A DNA stretch of 64,000 nucleotides from Chloracidobacterium validum. Lineage in GTDB: Bacteria > Acidobacteriota > Blastocatellia > Chloracidobacteriales > Chloracidobacteriaceae. The DNA is taken from NCBI RefSeq assembly GCF_018304825.1, contig NZ_CP072648.1, positions 2,463,501 through 2,527,500 of the forward strand, written 5' to 3'. Positions 56,401 through 64,000 of this stretch are shown in pieces (position 1 is the first letter of the stretch; each line of letters begins with the position of its first letter). Both the position numbers and the translations under genes were made by a program. The notes under the pieces are model-generated. The model made no database searches. It was not told where the DNA came from and saw only the letters and a program-made list of their open reading frames with translations.

Positions 56401-56842
56401 GAAAATAAATACGCCAATTGTTCTCGCGGTCGCCTTTTCTAAGGATGGAAAGCAAATTCTTTCTGGAGCCAATGATAGCTCTATTCGGGTTTGGAATGCA
56501 AAAACTGGCACAGAAACTCAAACTATTCTTGGACGTTCAGGCGCAATCATTTCAGTTATTTTCTCGCCAGATGGAAAACGAATTGCAAGCACAAGTGATG
56601 ACAAGATAGCTCGGATATGGGATGCTACTTCGGGGCTGGAACTTCTGCAAGTTTCAGGTCTTTCAGAGCGTTGCAAAATTGCCTTTTCATCTGATGGTCA
56701 ATGGATTGGAATTCCTTGCAATGACAAAACCGTGCGAATTTTAGACACCAGCCTTGAAATTCGCGGATACGAGGAAATCAAGAAAATTCTTGAAGAGAAA
56801 TACTTTTCCTATTCCTCACCGCTACGGCCAATAAAGAAATAA
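53477..56842 (+). CDS. AAA-like ATPase domain, transmembrane segment and WD40 propellers
   Basis: An 1121-residue protein. An N-terminal AAA-like (AAA_35-type) domain (about 10-330) has Walker A TSRQMGKSSLMLRTA, Walker B VVMIDEIDVVRSL, and the sensor-like GGHPYLTQRMCREV. One membrane segment lies at about 378-398 (VAAAAAVVILMLAGLSGIALL). The rest has about 15 WD40 blades (for example GKKIITGSADKTARIWD), enough for two seven-bladed propellers. From about base 54880 on, codon use becomes AT-rich while the first 1400 bases are GC-rich, so the propeller part may have another origin. This domain set is common in cyanobacteria as a signal-transduction or STAND-like protein. Function unknown. Confidence 0.9.
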   Translation: MTTASLTTAQNEFFVTGGTLREDAVSYVIREADESLYTGLRAGEFCYVLTSRQMGKSSLMLRTASRLKADGVKTVILDLTRLGQNLTAEQWYLNLLTIVGERTGLEDELDDFWFEHKDVGPWLKWATALRTIVLEKIKSPIVVMIDEIDVVRSLPFSTDEFFAGIREFYNRRTQDPELNRLSFALFGVATPSDLIRDTRLTPFNIGKRIELSDFRTEEAKPLAAGLAQGKKGVEVLEKILEWTGGHPYLTQRMCREVLKSSETLTRETVDALCARLFLSPKARTEDDNLLFVRDRLLRTDVDLAGLLELYRQTWEGKRPRDEETNPLVGALKLSGVVQSADGKLRVRNRIYERVFDQDWINTNMPDAEIRRQQAALRKGRLQVAAAAAVVILMLAGLSGIALLQRNRALEAQSNLLFERGLTEMASDNPIKAVISLNEAYRLRKEANLGDDPNLRFALKQAMKPIDSCLMAAKIKISPQPKVSPNGQRLIAVTKDNIVRIWDTQSGKELRKIEINSLVNWADISSDKTKIAIASDNKLVEIWDIDSEKELKQFSEFSSQVNKVYFFPSGINIAVICDDNTVQFLDIYSGKKIREVDFFSPVKNCVFSPDGRQIGISYYSDSPLKNSFQVLEIDSGRIQNFEGHLDTVWSISFSPDGKKIITGSADKTARIWDAETGRELRRLEGHSDVIHSVDITLDGRKVVTGSYDKTARIWDLESGNELRKLEGHLGPIFYAFFSSDGQSVVTAAGDNIARIWDTESGKERTRITGHSVPLELALFASDQRVVSLDSDFTLRIWNTDPHTEQREIKGHSDNVTSVAFSPDGKKIVTASHDKTARIWDTETGEELKRLEGHSASVLSVCFSPDGRQIATGSQDKTARIWDAEAGKELKQLQGHTGSILSIAFSPNGRKIVTASSDTTARIWDADSGRELRRLEEHIGRVFSISISPDSQFIVTGNEEIDYGIRIWLMETGEEIKKINTPIVLAVAFSKDGKQILSGANDSSIRVWNAKTGTETQTILGRSGAIISVIFSPDGKRIASTSDDKIARIWDATSGLELLQVSGLSERCKIAFSSDGQWIGIPCNDKTVRILDTSLEIRGYEEIKKILEEKYFSYSSPLRPIKK

Positions 56843-56984
56843 CGCCTTGATATGGTTTCTTTAGTTCCGAAGCTTAGGATTATAAAAAGTTATGAACCTT
56901 AGTCTTTGCGAAAAGCGGGACAAAGCATTGGGTGTATCAAGTGCAAGATTCACCAGACACACCCTCTATTTTGTTTTTGAAAAC

Positions 56985-57782
56985 TTACCCTTGAGACGAT
57001 GATTCATCTCCTTGTTCTTGATGTTTTGAGTCATCACTGTCGTCCTGAGGATCAGGATCGTGGAATCTTCCTCTATCGCAATACACTTTTGGCGTTAGGC
57101 GACCGTCGTCAGGCTCGGGGTCTTGAGTCATTCCCGTCTCAGTGCAGCCAATAGCTGCCCGCGCGCTGCGTCCGGCTGACCAGACCCAGACGCTTGCTCC
57201 GAAATGTTCATTTGAAAGTTGATGACAATTCATTAATTTTCTTACACTAATTCGATGCTCAGGGAAACTGTCTTCCATCCAATCCAGGTCATCGTTCTCA
57301 TGTGTATCAACATACCGTAGCGATAGCCCAAACATATTGACGACATTGTTGCGCACCAGAAAGCGATATATAGCTCTGAGGCAGTCCGAATCATGCTCAG
57401 AAATCGGGGCGACGTCTCCTAAATCTGAGAGCGAGGCATACTCCAAGCCTATTAGGTTGAGTGGATCGTCTCCACTGCCCTCAACGAAGCGGCAAGAGAT
57501 TGCCGTAATGGACTGTCCATCGAGGTTGCAGCACGGCATGGGGCTAATCGTAAGCGACCGCTCACCTGGATCGAAGGTTACGAAACATAGTTCATCGTCG
57601 TAGTATTCGAAGTGTCGGTGAAGGAATGAAACGGCAAAACGCTCTTGCATTCCATGCTCAACCAGAATTGCCCCAATTCCATCAACGAAGCCCTGGTCTG
57701 TTTCTGAAATCCATCTCATTTGTTTTGGTAATGCCCTGTAATCACTTGAGGAATGGGGGCGAATGCTGAGTCCAGGAGTCAT
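56985..57782 (-). CDS. Hypothetical protein with acidic C-terminus
   Basis: A 265-residue protein starting MTPGLSIRPHSSSDYRAL, with GAGGT six bases before the ATG. The body (about 20-205) contains LCFVTFDPGERSLTISPM and FVEGSGDDPLNLIGLEYASL; the tail is a run of Asp/Glu/Ser/Gln residues (DPDPQDDSDDSKHQEQ). No signal peptide or membrane segment is visible and I do not recognise the family. It lies between the two AAA-like genes on the opposite strand. Confidence 0.65.
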   Translation of the reverse strand: MTPGLSIRPHSSSDYRALPKQMRWISETDQGFVDGIGAILVEHGMQERFAVSFLHRHFEYYDDELCFVTFDPGERSLTISPMPCCNLDGQSITAISCRFVEGSGDDPLNLIGLEYASLSDLGDVAPISEHDSDCLRAIYRFLVRNNVVNMFGLSLRYVDTHENDDLDWMEDSFPEHRISVRKLMNCHQLSNEHFGASVWVWSAGRSARAAIGCTETGMTQDPEPDDGRLTPKVYCDRGRFHDPDPQDDSDDSKHQEQGDESSSQG

Positions 57783-58242
57783 ACTTTACCTCATATCGGT
57801 GGGTTAATGTTTAGCCTGAATCCGAGGCAGGCCGGTGCCAACCTTGAGAAGGGTTAAGGAAGAAGGCGTTTTTTCTCAGACGTACAGGTAGCCGCGCCTA
57901 GGAACCCAATAACGGCATCCAAGCGCGCGACAAGCCTAGGCGCTTGCTTGTGTTGGCAAGCAACCAGTGCCTTTATAACTCACATACCAAGAAATCCGAC
58001 CCAAAAAGTGTAAAAAAACTCCGGGAAAAAACAAAAACCCTTTTCTCGATAAACAGTGAACTCCCATCTTGCGTTGAAAATGTATTGCCATCTCCAACAC
58101 GTTTGACATTGCATTTGCTTCAATAAAGCAGCTCGCAATATTTTTTTCAATCCTAGTCAGCACAGTCCTAGATATATTGCAAAAAGATAAATAAATGGAC
58201 TTGTGCACATCATCATTGTTTTTCTTTTTGACAAGAAAAATA
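57783..58242. other. AT-rich gene-poor stretch with hairpins
   Basis: About 460 bases without a convincing gene, clearly richer in A and T than its surroundings from about 57960. It contains an inverted repeat gcgcctagg (57894-57902) / cctaggcgc (57935-57943) and next to it the hairpin ttgcttg-loop-caagcaa (57944-57963). A long minus-strand frame (57936-58352) reads as compositionally biased sequence and is not accepted. Confidence 0.5.
57944..57963. repeat. Perfect hairpin beside a second inverted repeat
   Basis: Seven-base arms ttgcttg and caagcaa around the loop tgttgg. Together with the 9-base arms at 57894-57902 and 57935-57943 it forms a compact inverted-repeat cluster. No U-run follows on either strand, so a terminator role is weak. 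Confidence 0.5.
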
Positions 58243-58572
58243 TCACCTGGCCCAGTTTGTGGATGAGAGGCCCGCGAACATCGGATGTGGACGTAGCCGT
58301 ACTTCTTCAGCAAGACGGAGCTCGGTCTCGCCCACAGTCGTCGTTGCGGCAATTGTCGTGAGGACAGGGACGATTTCTCGGCAAAATTCGCAGCCCAGAT
58401 TGGCCGGTGAGCGACGACCTCGGTGCGTGATGTAGAATGCCTTTGAAGCAGGTGGCAATAGCCTCTGGAAGTCCCTTGAGGGCGCTGACGCTAGCGACAA
58501 TACCTCCTTCAGTGTAAACTCCAGCCACTTCACCTGCTCCACGATGTCAAAGTCGCTCCATTTGGTTTTCAA
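58243..58572 (-). CDS. Possible small protein or gene remnant
   Basis: A 109-codon frame starting MKTKWSDFDIVEQVKWLEF. The first 70 codons have GC-rich third positions and read like a protein (LGCEFCREIVPVLTTIA), then the sequence runs into AT-rich DNA. It could be a small gene or the 5' part of a truncated gene. Not recognised. Confidence 0.35.
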   Translation of the reverse strand: MKTKWSDFDIVEQVKWLEFTLKEVLSLASAPSRDFQRLLPPASKAFYITHRGRRSPANLGCEFCREIVPVLTTIAATTTVGETELRLAEEVRLRPHPMFAGLSSTNWAR

Positions 58573-58699
58573 TGACGACTGAGAATTCGTCGGACGACCG
58601 GTTACAACCCATTCACATTCAATGGCACAAGCGTTTAGACAGCTGTGGAGGCAAGAGCGCTAGCAGCCACGACCATTGTTCACGCTCTGGAGAACCCGA

Positions 58700-60709
58700 A
58701 TGCTGCCACTCGAAAGAATCAATGGACAGTACCTCATTGGCGAACGGTATCTTATCGAGCGAAAGCTTGGCGCCGGGGGAATCGGGACGGTGTATCTCGC
58801 CCAGGATTTTTTTGACCCTCGAAACCCCACCATCTCACGCAAGGTCGCCCTCAAACTCTTGCACCCAAACGCTAGCCATTACCTCCGAAGAAAGTTTGAG
58901 CAGGAGAAGGAAGCCCTAAGCCGAATTCGTCATCCGTATGTCGTGGAGGTCCTGGATGCGGGCGAAATCGACTCGGAAACCCCGTGGTTTGCCATGCAGT
59001 ACGTAGAAGGTCTCTCGCTTCGGGACGCGATGATGACCCTGATCAAGCCGGGTTCCGGGCTTCATTTCCAACTGGTTGGGCGATGGCTTCGCCAACTTGG
59101 ACAAGCCATATCGGCGGCGCACGCAGTGGGCGTCTTGCACCGCGACCTGAAGCCTGAAAACGTGATGCTCCAGATGGTCACCGAGGGTGAGTATCAGGTC
59201 AAGATCATTGATTTCGGAATTGCCAAAATTCAAGACTCCCAACTGGATGAAGGCGGATCGCAGACACTGGATGGCGGCGCGTCCAACCAAGTCGTTGGAA
59301 CCGTGGTCTATATGGCCCCAGAACAAATCACCGGTCAGACCTCACCGGCCAGCGATATTTATACGATTGGCGTCATTGCCTACGAACTGCTAACCGGAGC
59401 GCTCCCATTTTCAACGACCCCCAACTCGGTAGCCGCCCAGTTGTTTGAGATGAACCGGAAACAAAGCCAGGGAGGCTTTACGCCACCCACTGGTCTGAAT
59501 CCACAAATCCCACAAGCGGCAAGCGATCTGATTTGCAAGTCACTCAACTTCAATCCCGCAAACCGGCCGTCATCGGCAAACTTTTTCGGGGAAGAACTCG
59601 AACGCCTACTCAATGGCATAGCCCGAACTGCCGAGCTTGAGCACCAGGCTGAAACGGCTGTCAGGTTGCCGGCCCCTGTCTCACGGCAGCTTGCCGAACT
59701 GATCGAACCGGGCGGCGCAGTTGGCTTGGGATCGAACTTCTATATTCTCAGGGACTCAGACAATGAGCTGATCCAGTCGGTGCAACGGCGGGACAGCATT
59801 GTTCTCATCAAAGGCGCTCGTCAAATGGGCAAGACTTCCCTTCTAGCCCGCGGACTCAAAGAAGCCCGTTCGTTCAAGGTCAAGGTGGCGTTGACGGATT
59901 TTCAGAAGCTAAGTTCCGAGGACTTTGCTTCTCCTGAAAATTTCTTCAAAGAAATTGGCTCGATCCTGGCCGATGCGCTCAATCTGGAGGCCGATCCGTC
60001 AATGAACTGGAATTCGCGCCGGGGTCCAACCATTAACTTTGAACGCTTCCTGCGACGTGAAATCCTTGAAAAAATAGATGCGCCACTGGTCTGGGGCATT
60101 GACGAAGCGGATCGTTTGTTTGGTTATCCCTTTGCCAGTGAAGTCTTTGGTTTATTTCGCTCGTGGCACAACGAACGGGCCCTCGATCCAGACTGCCCCT
60201 GGAGCCGCCTTACCCTGCTGATTTCCTATGCCACGGAAGCCCACCTGTTTATTTCTGACATGAACCAATCGCCCTTCAATGTTGGCACAAGGATTTCCAT
60301 GGAGGATTTCCATTTCGGACAACTTCAGGAACTAAATCAGAGATATGGAGAACCATTCACGAACCCAGACATCCTATTGCGGTTTCATCAACTGACCGGT
60401 GGGCAGCCTTACCTTTCGCAAAAGGGGCTATACGAATTGGCGAAAAGCCGCTACACGCAGGAGTCTTTGCTGGAAAAAGCTGACTCAGACGAGGGCCCGT
60501 TTGGAGATCACTTGCGTCGCCTCGCGCTTTCCCTCCGACAAGAACCGGAGCTTCTTGAGTCCGTTCGTTCGGTTATCAAAAGTCAGGGCGCGCTTGCGCC
60601 GAATCTGTTTTTTAGACTCAGAAGCTCCGGCGTGCTTGTCGGCGATAATCCGTCCAATGCCAAGCTCCGTTGTGAACTTTATCACCGGTACCTCAACAGT
60701 CAGTTTTGA
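58700..60709 (+). CDS. Serine/threonine protein kinase fused to AAA-like ATPase domain
   Basis: A 669-residue protein. The kinase domain (about 10-305) has the glycine loop GAGGIGTVYLAQ, the lysine in KVALKLLHP, HRDLKPENVML, DFGIAK and APEQITG, all catalytic residues present. The C-terminal part (about 340-665) is an AAA-like domain with Walker A GARQMGKTSLLARGL, Walker B VWGIDEADRLFGYPF and TGGQPYLSQKGLYEL, the same type as in the gene at 53477. No membrane segment is seen, so the kinase is cytoplasmic. CTGGAG lies 6-8 bases before the start. Such kinase-AAA fusions suggest oligomerisation-controlled signalling. Confidence 0.9.
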   Translation: MLPLERINGQYLIGERYLIERKLGAGGIGTVYLAQDFFDPRNPTISRKVALKLLHPNASHYLRRKFEQEKEALSRIRHPYVVEVLDAGEIDSETPWFAMQYVEGLSLRDAMMTLIKPGSGLHFQLVGRWLRQLGQAISAAHAVGVLHRDLKPENVMLQMVTEGEYQVKIIDFGIAKIQDSQLDEGGSQTLDGGASNQVVGTVVYMAPEQITGQTSPASDIYTIGVIAYELLTGALPFSTTPNSVAAQLFEMNRKQSQGGFTPPTGLNPQIPQAASDLICKSLNFNPANRPSSANFFGEELERLLNGIARTAELEHQAETAVRLPAPVSRQLAELIEPGGAVGLGSNFYILRDSDNELIQSVQRRDSIVLIKGARQMGKTSLLARGLKEARSFKVKVALTDFQKLSSEDFASPENFFKEIGSILADALNLEADPSMNWNSRRGPTINFERFLRREILEKIDAPLVWGIDEADRLFGYPFASEVFGLFRSWHNERALDPDCPWSRLTLLISYATEAHLFISDMNQSPFNVGTRISMEDFHFGQLQELNQRYGEPFTNPDILLRFHQLTGGQPYLSQKGLYELAKSRYTQESLLEKADSDEGPFGDHLRRLALSLRQEPELLESVRSVIKSQGALAPNLFFRLRSSGVLVGDNPSNAKLRCELYHRYLNSQF

Positions 60710-60844
60710 CCAGCTCGGGAGCGCCTGCCGGAATGCCGGCGACGGGATGACTTTGCCGGGGCAAAGGTGGTTTCACTATGGTTGGTAGCTGCGACCACGC
60801 GCTGGCCCTGAACCTCGTTCTAAGCAAAGACCATTGCTTCAGAC

Positions 60845-61876
60845 TTGTTGAGAGACATCGCAATCGTGCCTGAGTTGTCATCCAGCATACGTTCGACGCT
60901 GTCGCGCTTCCCGGCGCAACACCTCCTGGTCATTGGCGATGCCATTGCCGATGAGTTTGTTCACGGCACGATCACCCGCGTGTCACGGGAAGCGCCGGTG
61001 CTGATCCTCCGGCACGAGTTTACCGAAACCATCCCCGGCGGCGCGGCCAACGCGGCGGCGAATGCAGCCGCGTTAGGCGTTACCACAACCTGGATTGGTG
61101 TCATTGGGCGGGATCGCCCCGGCCGGCGCACACTGACCGACCTACGCCGCCGCGGGGTTCACACCACGCAGGCGGTCGTCCTGCCAGGGCGCGCGACACC
61201 GACCAAAAGCCGGGTGCTTGCCGGACTGCCACATGCCGCCCGCCAGCAGGTCATTCGCCTTGACCGTGAGGAAGCAAGTCCCCTGCCAGCCAGCGCCGTC
61301 GAGACGCTGGCGGCCCGCGTGGAAGCGGTGTTGCCGCAGGTCACAGGCGTCGTGCTCTCGGATTATGGCTATGGAAGCACGCCACCGGAAGTCATTGCCT
61401 TGCTTCGGTCCTGGCGGCAGGAAACTGGTTTGCCGGTCGTTGCCGACTCGCGCCATCGGCTGGCAGACTTCCACGGGCTGACGGCCGCTACGCCCAACCA
61501 GGAAGAAGCCGAAAGCTTAGCCGGCACGACCTTTCACGACCTTGACGCTGCCGGCTACCAGGCCGAACGACTGCGTGAACGGCTGGCGCTCGATGCGCTG
61601 CTCCTGACACGCGGCTCAGAAGGCATGACGCTGGCCCGCCACGCCACCAAGCCAACCTCCATTCCGGTTCATGGTGGGCGCGCGCCAGTGGATGTGACGG
61701 GCGCGGGCGATACGGTACTGGTTGCCTTCACGGCGGCGCTGGCCGCCGGGGCGGACTGGGAAGCCGCCATGCAATTGGCCAATATCGCGGCCGGAATTGC
61801 CGTGATGAAGCGCGGGACGGCTACGGTTTCGGCGGCTGAAATCGAGATGGTTCTCCTTGGTGAAGAGCGCGTATGA
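60845..61876 (+). CDS. PfkB family carbohydrate kinase, D-glycero-beta-D-manno-heptose-7-phosphate kinase-like
   Basis: A protein of up to 343 residues with the ribokinase fold: LVIGDAIADEFVHGTITRVSRE, IPGGAANAAANAAALG, VVLSDYGYG, TPNQEEAE and the catalytic DVTGAGDTVLVAFTAAL. The segments resemble the kinase half of HldE/RfaE, used for LPS inner-core heptose; the nucleotidyltransferase half is missing. It fits with lpxK in the window. The frame opens with TTG at 60845 and further GTG/TTG codons follow, so the true start is not settled. It overlaps the dus gene by four bases (ATGA). Confidence 0.8.
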   Translation: MLRDIAIVPELSSSIRSTLSRFPAQHLLVIGDAIADEFVHGTITRVSREAPVLILRHEFTETIPGGAANAAANAAALGVTTTWIGVIGRDRPGRRTLTDLRRRGVHTTQAVVLPGRATPTKSRVLAGLPHAARQQVIRLDREEASPLPASAVETLAARVEAVLPQVTGVVLSDYGYGSTPPEVIALLRSWRQETGLPVVADSRHRLADFHGLTAATPNQEEAESLAGTTFHDLDAAGYQAERLRERLALDALLLTRGSEGMTLARHATKPTSIPVHGGRAPVDVTGAGDTVLVAFTAALAAGADWEAAMQLANIAAGIAVMKRGTATVSAAEIEMVLLGEERV

Positions 61877-62964
61877 CCTTTGCACTACCCACAGCGTTTT
61901 CGATTCGTGATGTCGTCATTCGTCCACCACTCGTGTTGGCACCCATGGCCGGGGTGACCGATTCGGCTTTTCGCGGGCTGATCAAACGGCTTGGTGGCGT
62001 TGGACTGATCGTGACGGAGTTCATCAGCGTCGAGGGACTAACGCGCGGCAACCTCAAGACGCACAAGATGATGAAGTTTACCCCCGATGAGCGCCCCCTC
62101 TCGATTCAGTTCTTCGGCGTTGATCCCAAGCGGATGGCCGATGCGGCGGAAGTCGCTCAGGAAGCCGGAGCCGACTTGGTGGATGTCAACTGTGGTTGCC
62201 CGGCCAAAAAAGTCGTCGGACGCGGGGCCGGCTCGTCGCTGCTGCGCGACCTTCCCCACCTTGCCGTGATTCTGCGCGAGATGCGGCGGCGCATTTCCAT
62301 TCCACTGACCATCAAAATTCGGACGGGTTGGGATGACAACTCCATCGTTGCGGTTGACGTTGGGAAGCTGGCTGAGGATTGCGGCGTCGAAGCGATTGCC
62401 ATTCACGGACGGACGCGCGTTCAGGGTTACAGCGGCCAGGCCAACTGGGACATCATTGCTCAGGTCAAGCAAGCTGTCTCGATTCCAGTGATCGGCTGCG
62501 GTGATGTCCGGCAACCGGCGGATGCCATCCGCCGGTTTCGGGAAACGGGCGTGGACGGCGTGATGATCGGTCGTGGTGCCATGGCCAATCCGTGGATTTT
62601 TCGCCAGACGGCAGAAGCCATGCAGGGCGTGCGGCCCTACCGGCCGACGCTCTATGCCAAACGCGATGTCTTGCTTGAATACTTTGATTTGATGCTCGGC
62701 GAGTGTCCAACCGAAACCGCCGCCATGGGGAAGGTCAAGCAGCTTTGCGCGCAGTTTACGAAGGGGTTGCCGGGCGGGGCCATCTTCCGCACTCAGGTAT
62801 TTCACTCACAAGCTCGCCTGGAACTCACCGACCGCATCACCGACTATTTCACGCGAATGGGCGAGCGCGAGGCGGCCGGCGAGTTGCTTCCCGAACCAGA
62901 AGAAGCTTTGGCGGAGGAAGTTTTGCCAGACGACGCCTGCCACCGCGCCCAGGCTTGCGCGTGA
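61873..62964 (+). CDS. dusB: tRNA-dihydrouridine synthase (DusB-like)
   Basis: A 363-residue FMN enzyme that reduces uridine in the tRNA D-loop. Landmarks are LAPMAGVTDSAFRGLIKRLG, QFFGVDPKRMADAAEV, the catalytic Cys in VDVNCGCPAKKVVGRGAGS, the phosphate-binding TRVQGYSGQANWD, and GCGDVRQPADAIRRF with MIGRGAMANPWIF. Translation is probably coupled to the kinase gene upstream through the ATGA overlap. The Dus subtype is set by general resemblance only. Confidence 0.92.
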   Translation: MTFALPTAFSIRDVVIRPPLVLAPMAGVTDSAFRGLIKRLGGVGLIVTEFISVEGLTRGNLKTHKMMKFTPDERPLSIQFFGVDPKRMADAAEVAQEAGADLVDVNCGCPAKKVVGRGAGSSLLRDLPHLAVILREMRRRISIPLTIKIRTGWDDNSIVAVDVGKLAEDCGVEAIAIHGRTRVQGYSGQANWDIIAQVKQAVSIPVIGCGDVRQPADAIRRFRETGVDGVMIGRGAMANPWIFRQTAEAMQGVRPYRPTLYAKRDVLLEYFDLMLGECPTETAAMGKVKQLCAQFTKGLPGGAIFRTQVFHSQARLELTDRITDYFTRMGEREAAGELLPEPEEALAEEVLPDDACHRAQACA

Positions 62965-63017
62965 GACGCGCCGGACAAGCGGAGCGCATCAATCACCGGG
63001 CGTCGCGGAGACCGGCT

Positions 63018-63842
63018 CTAGCGGTCAAAGGCGACAATGAGATTCGGGGCTTCGGCTGCCAGGATGCGTTTGACCAGCGACAACTTATGATCCTGCCATC
63101 GCTGCTGGAAAACCTTGATGGCTGGGGCATCCGGCGTGGCATAGGCCGGATCAAACAACGGATTGCTGCCACCAAAAACCAGCCCATCCCCGGCCCGTCG
63201 GACGTAGCCGCCGCCAACGGTAAAGAACTCGACAATCAGTTCATCGGCTTTTTCGCCCAATTGACTTTCAATGAGTTGCCGCAAGCGCCCCAGCGCCGGC
63301 GTGGTATCCGCGACCTGACTCGGCAGCACAACCAGAAAGAGGTGGTCAGCCAGAATGACGATGAGAAAACGCAGGGTCGCTTCGCCAGGGCGAGCCGCAG
63401 CTAACTGAAGCAAGGCTTGCCGGTCATCATCAGGCAGGGATGGAAAATTCTCCATGGCCTTGTCCACGTCGAGTCGGAACATCTCCGTCCCGTCGAGGTG
63501 CTTTTCCACCTGCTCGCGCTTCATGAACTGGACGGTGTTGCCTTCCGCGCCGTAGCTTTGCGACAGGTCGAAGACGATATTGTGCAAGTTTGGCAACACG
63601 CCAGGAAAACTTAGCAACAAGTCACGCTGCCGAATGTTGGGAATCGCTTGCTCAAAGACCGCGCGCAGCGTCATGGTTTCCCGCAGGAAGGCCCGCAGGT
63701 CACCACGCCGTAACAGCGTGCCAACCTTGAGAAATGACATCGGGTCGTCAAGGCGCTTGCCCAGGAAGTCCACGTAAAAGCGGTTGAACAGCTCGATGTC
63801 GGCTTCAGTGAGCGGCGAGTCATTCGCTTGACGGTGTTCCAT
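63018..63842 (-). CDS. Hypothetical protein
   Basis: A 274-residue protein with no signal peptide or membrane segment. It contains FNRFYVDFLGKRLDDPMSFL near the N-terminus, a central LRFLIVILADHLFLVVLPSQV hydrophobic core strand pair, and GGGYVRRAGDGLVFGGSNPL toward the C-terminus. I do not recognise the family. It converges with the dus gene, 54 bases apart. Bases 63843-64000 upstream hold nothing I can support. Confidence 0.7.
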   Translation of the reverse strand: MEHRQANDSPLTEADIELFNRFYVDFLGKRLDDPMSFLKVGTLLRRGDLRAFLRETMTLRAVFEQAIPNIRQRDLLLSFPGVLPNLHNIVFDLSQSYGAEGNTVQFMKREQVEKHLDGTEMFRLDVDKAMENFPSLPDDDRQALLQLAAARPGEATLRFLIVILADHLFLVVLPSQVADTTPALGRLRQLIESQLGEKADELIVEFFTVGGGYVRRAGDGLVFGGSNPLFDPAYATPDAPAIKVFQQRWQDHKLSLVKRILAAEAPNLIVAFDR

Positions 63843-64000
63843 GGTGCGGCTGAAGGTATTGGCTCAAGAAAGGTTTGCTAATGCAAGTCAGGCGACTGAG
63901 CGAACTTGGATGGGGGAATGCAACGACACGGCTAAACCAGCGTGAAATATGGCCCTAATGGTAATCTTCCACGTTGGAGGTGTCCATACGTGATGTGGTT

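Noticed and set aside
57936-58352. 138-codon minus-strand open frame in the AT-rich stretch
   Set aside because: Composition is biased, with no ribosome-binding site and no family-like motif. It overlaps the better candidate at 58243-58572.

Overview
The window looks like chromosomal DNA of a GC-rich, Gram-negative (LPS-making) bacterium, most likely an acidobacterium of the Chloracidobacterium type. This rests on overall style: lpxK and a heptose-kinase-like gene, very large sensor proteins with regulator-propeller, Y_Y_Y and SpoIIE-type phosphatase domains, Uma2 genes, a type I-G CRISPR effector set, and AAA-like/WD40 proteins. No 16S or other strict marker is present, so the assignment is an inference.

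Layout. 1-4.6 kb: 3' end of an aminotransferase gene, a DUF937 gene, gyrA with an 18-bp tandem repeat against its start codon, and a frameshifted Uma2 gene. 4.7-6.0 kb: a stand-alone gene for the C-terminal part of DNA polymerase III alpha (DnaE) that begins with what reads as the C-terminal half of a split intein. 6.1-12.4 kb (minus strand): pdxS, hemB-larB, an ABC-2 permease, an alpha/beta hydrolase, a membrane protein and a PH-domain protein. 12.7-24.1 kb: DUF427 protein, four-PAS histidine kinase, a deoxyhypusine-synthase-like protein, two tandem giant sensor-phosphatase paralogues sharing an almost identical internal tract, and a divergent prephenate-dehydratase-like gene. 24.2-32.9 kb: sixA-like gene, oligopeptide transporter ATPase, tRNA-Glu, smc, SRPBCC protein, lpxK, tRNA-Leu, and an RDD membrane protein.

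33-40.7 kb: a three-gene type I-G (formerly I-U) CRISPR effector operon: Cas3 with a C-terminal extension, Csb1 (Cas7) and Csb2 (Cas5-Cas6). cas1, cas2, cas4 and a repeat array are not visible nearby. cas3 and csb1 carry many in-frame short tandem duplications. 41.4-53.2 kb: aminotransferase, polA, a SurA-like protein, murA, a TrpF homologue with changed catalytic positions, tRNA-Leu and tRNA-Arg, a COG0731-type radical SAM protein, UDP-GlcNAc 2-epimerase and a TPR membrane protein.

53.4-60.7 kb: an accessory-looking segment, partly AT-rich, with an AAA-like/WD40 membrane protein, an unknown protein, and a Ser/Thr kinase fused to the same kind of AAA-like ATPase. 60.8-64 kb: a PfkB/heptose kinase-like gene overlapping a dus gene, and an unknown protein.

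The most unusual items are the split-intein DnaE, the repeat-expanded I-G effector without adaptation genes, the gene-conversion tract in the sensor pair, the altered active sites of TrpF and the prephenate dehydratase homologue, and the AAA-like/WD40/kinase cluster.
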